Positions 4,634 to 5,589 of a stretch of 5,589 nucleotides of DNA are shown here, piece by piece. The position numbers and the translations under genes were made by a program. Where the stretch lies: positions 1 through 5,589 of the forward strand of contig JAKJBT010000098.1 in the NCBI GenBank assembly GCA_022706865.1, given 5' to 3'. Position 1 is the first letter of the stretch. Each line of letters begins with the position of its first letter. The notes beneath the pieces were generated by a model. That model had not been told where the DNA came from. It saw only the letters and a list, made by a program, of their open reading frames with translations, and ran no database searches. This stretch comes from Bacillota bacterium. GTDB lineage: Bacteria; Bacillota_A; Clostridia; Lutisporales; Lutisporaceae.

Positions 4634-5589
4634 TTGAAAAAACTCACATACATACAAGGGGCATTTATTCTGACATTGACAAACCTCATTACCGGATCCC
4701 TGTCCTTTATATACAGGGTATTTCTTACCAGGGCAATAGGTTCTGAAGGTGTAGGGGTGTATCAGCTGGTCCTTCCTTTATACCTGCTTTTTATAACTTT
4801 GGTTTCGGGAGGAATAACTACTGCAGTATCAAAGCTGATCGCTGAACAGACTCCCGGCAGCAATTACAGGAATATGTACAAGATTATCAAAATCTGCGGG
4901 ATTACAATAGGGATATGGAGCTTGGCTTTATGCACCTTTATATTCTTCAACTCCGAATACCTGGCCAAATATGTCCTAAAAGACAACAGGACCTTCTTAT
5001 CAATCATGGTATTTACCCCTGCCATATTCTTCATATCCTTAAGCGCCGTGTTGAAAGGGTATTTTTACGGGTTGCAATATGTCAAGCCTCCGGCTATGAT
5101 TGACATACTTGAAAAAATGATCCGGCTGGGAGGACTTCTTCTGACTACATATTATCTTCTTCCGCTGGGAATCGAATACGTCTGCGCCGGTGTAATGGCA
5201 GCAATGGCTGCAGGAGAGTTAATCAGCCTTGTTCTTTTGTACTTCTGCTACAAAGTCAAAAAAGCAGCTGCAGCTCATACAAAGACTGATTCAACTATCC
5301 ATATCATTACCAGAATACTGAAAACAGCCCTTCCCTTGTCCCTGAGCGGTGCCCTGACAACAATCATGGACATGATAACAGCCATACTGATACCCATGCA
5401 GCTTCGGGCAGCAGGCTACAGCAACTCAAATGCACTATCACTATACGGTCAGGTAACAGGTATGGTAATGCCTCTGCTTTTCTTCCCCTTCATTATTGTT
5501 GCTTCCCTTGGCATTACTCTTGTCCCTGCCATAGCCGCCTCCTATGCCACAGGCAATTGGACGGCGCTTAACAAGAAATGCAATGACTC
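4634..5589 (+). CDS. spoVB: SpoVB-like MOP-superfamily membrane protein (putative lipid flippase), 5' part
   Basis: From a TTG at 4634 the frame stays open for 318 codons to the right edge. The protein begins (M)KKLTYIQGAFILTLTNLITGSLSFIYRVFLTR and continues with AIGSEGVGVYQLVLPLY and VSGGITTAVSKLIAE. This is the N-terminal signature of the stage V sporulation protein B / polysaccharide-export group of the MOP (MATE-like) flippase superfamily. Members are about 500-550 residues, so about 60% is present. About eight hydrophobic segments are visible, roughly at residues 8-28, 42-64, 83-105, 121-139, 163-180, 184-206, 230-255 and 275-300. SpoVB acts in spore-cortex peptidoglycan synthesis, presumably by moving lipid-linked precursors across a membrane; related paralogues export other polysaccharides, so the exact substrate is uncertain. 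TTG is chosen because homologues start at this point, AAGGGAG precedes it by about 10 nt, the nearby GTG at 4623 soon hits a stop, and the next in-frame ATG would remove the first membrane segments. Confidence 0.85.
   Translation, partial: MKKLTYIQGAFILTLTNLITGSLSFIYRVFLTRAIGSEGVGVYQLVLPLYLLFITLVSGGITTAVSKLIAEQTPGSNYRNMYKIIKICGITIGIWSLALCTFIFFNSEYLAKYVLKDNRTFLSIMVFTPAIFFISLSAVLKGYFYGLQYVKPPAMIDILEKMIRLGGLLLTTYYLLPLGIEYVCAGVMAAMAAGELISLVLLYFCYKVKKAAAAHTKTDSTIHIITRILKTALPLSLSGALTTIMDMITAILIPMQLRAAGYSNSNALSLYGQVTGMVMPLLFFPFIIVASLGITLVPAIAASYATGNWTALNKKCND

Noticed and set aside
4915..5103. Plus-strand frame of 62 codons within the SpoVB-like gene
   Set aside because: It is an out-of-frame shadow inside a continuous 318-codon membrane-protein frame.
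1..5589. CRISPR arrays, tRNA or rRNA genes, insertion sequences, prophage or defence genes
   Set aside because: No short spaced direct repeats, cloverleaf sequences, transposase motifs or terminal inverted repeats were seen; nearly all of the window is explained by five genes and their signals.

Overview
The window looks like the chromosome of an anaerobic, spore-forming, low-to-moderate-GC Firmicute of the class Clostridia. The evidence is a split aspartate carbamoyltransferase (separate PyrB and PyrI) under a PyrR-type RNA leader, an S-layer-homology (SLH) surface protein, the start of a SpoVB-like sporulation flippase, strong AGGAGG-type ribosome binding sites, and hairpin-plus-U-tract terminators. 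A relative of the Acetivibrio/Ruminiclostridium group is plausible, but the sequence alone does not fix the genus.

Left half, minus strand (read right to left). A sigma-A-like promoter (1956-1928) starts a leader of about 160 nt before pyrB. The leader holds a complete PyrR attenuator: a PyrR-binding anti-antiterminator hairpin (1915-1881), an antiterminator (1900-1837) and an intrinsic terminator (1851-1822). A second PyrR-type hairpin (1804-1772) follows, and its 3' strand includes half of the pyrB Shine-Dalgarno. Next come pyrB (catalytic chain) and pyrI (regulatory chain), overlapping by 17 bp, then a strong terminator (361-322). Beyond that is the 5' part of a FlK-like hotdog thioesterase with its own promoter, running off the left edge.

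Right half, plus strand. A divergent intergenic region (about 115 bp from the pyrB -35 to the next ATG) leads to an 812-residue secreted protein. It has a signal peptide, three SLH domains, an acidic linker, and a tandem duplication of a 204-residue unit. Each unit combines a PrcB_C-like module with a small beta-rich module; two further beta modules flank the array. A clean terminator follows. Then a UUG-initiated gene begins for a SpoVB-like MOP-superfamily membrane protein, cut by the right edge after 318 codons.

The pyr block makes carbamoyl-aspartate for UMP synthesis. It appears to be controlled at three levels: transcription attenuation, probable SD occlusion, and allosteric feedback through PyrI. 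The two plus-strand genes are both cell-envelope genes but are separated by a terminator, so a functional link between them is only a possibility. The most notable signals are the two tandem PyrR sites in one leader and the SLH-anchored tandem PrcB-like array.
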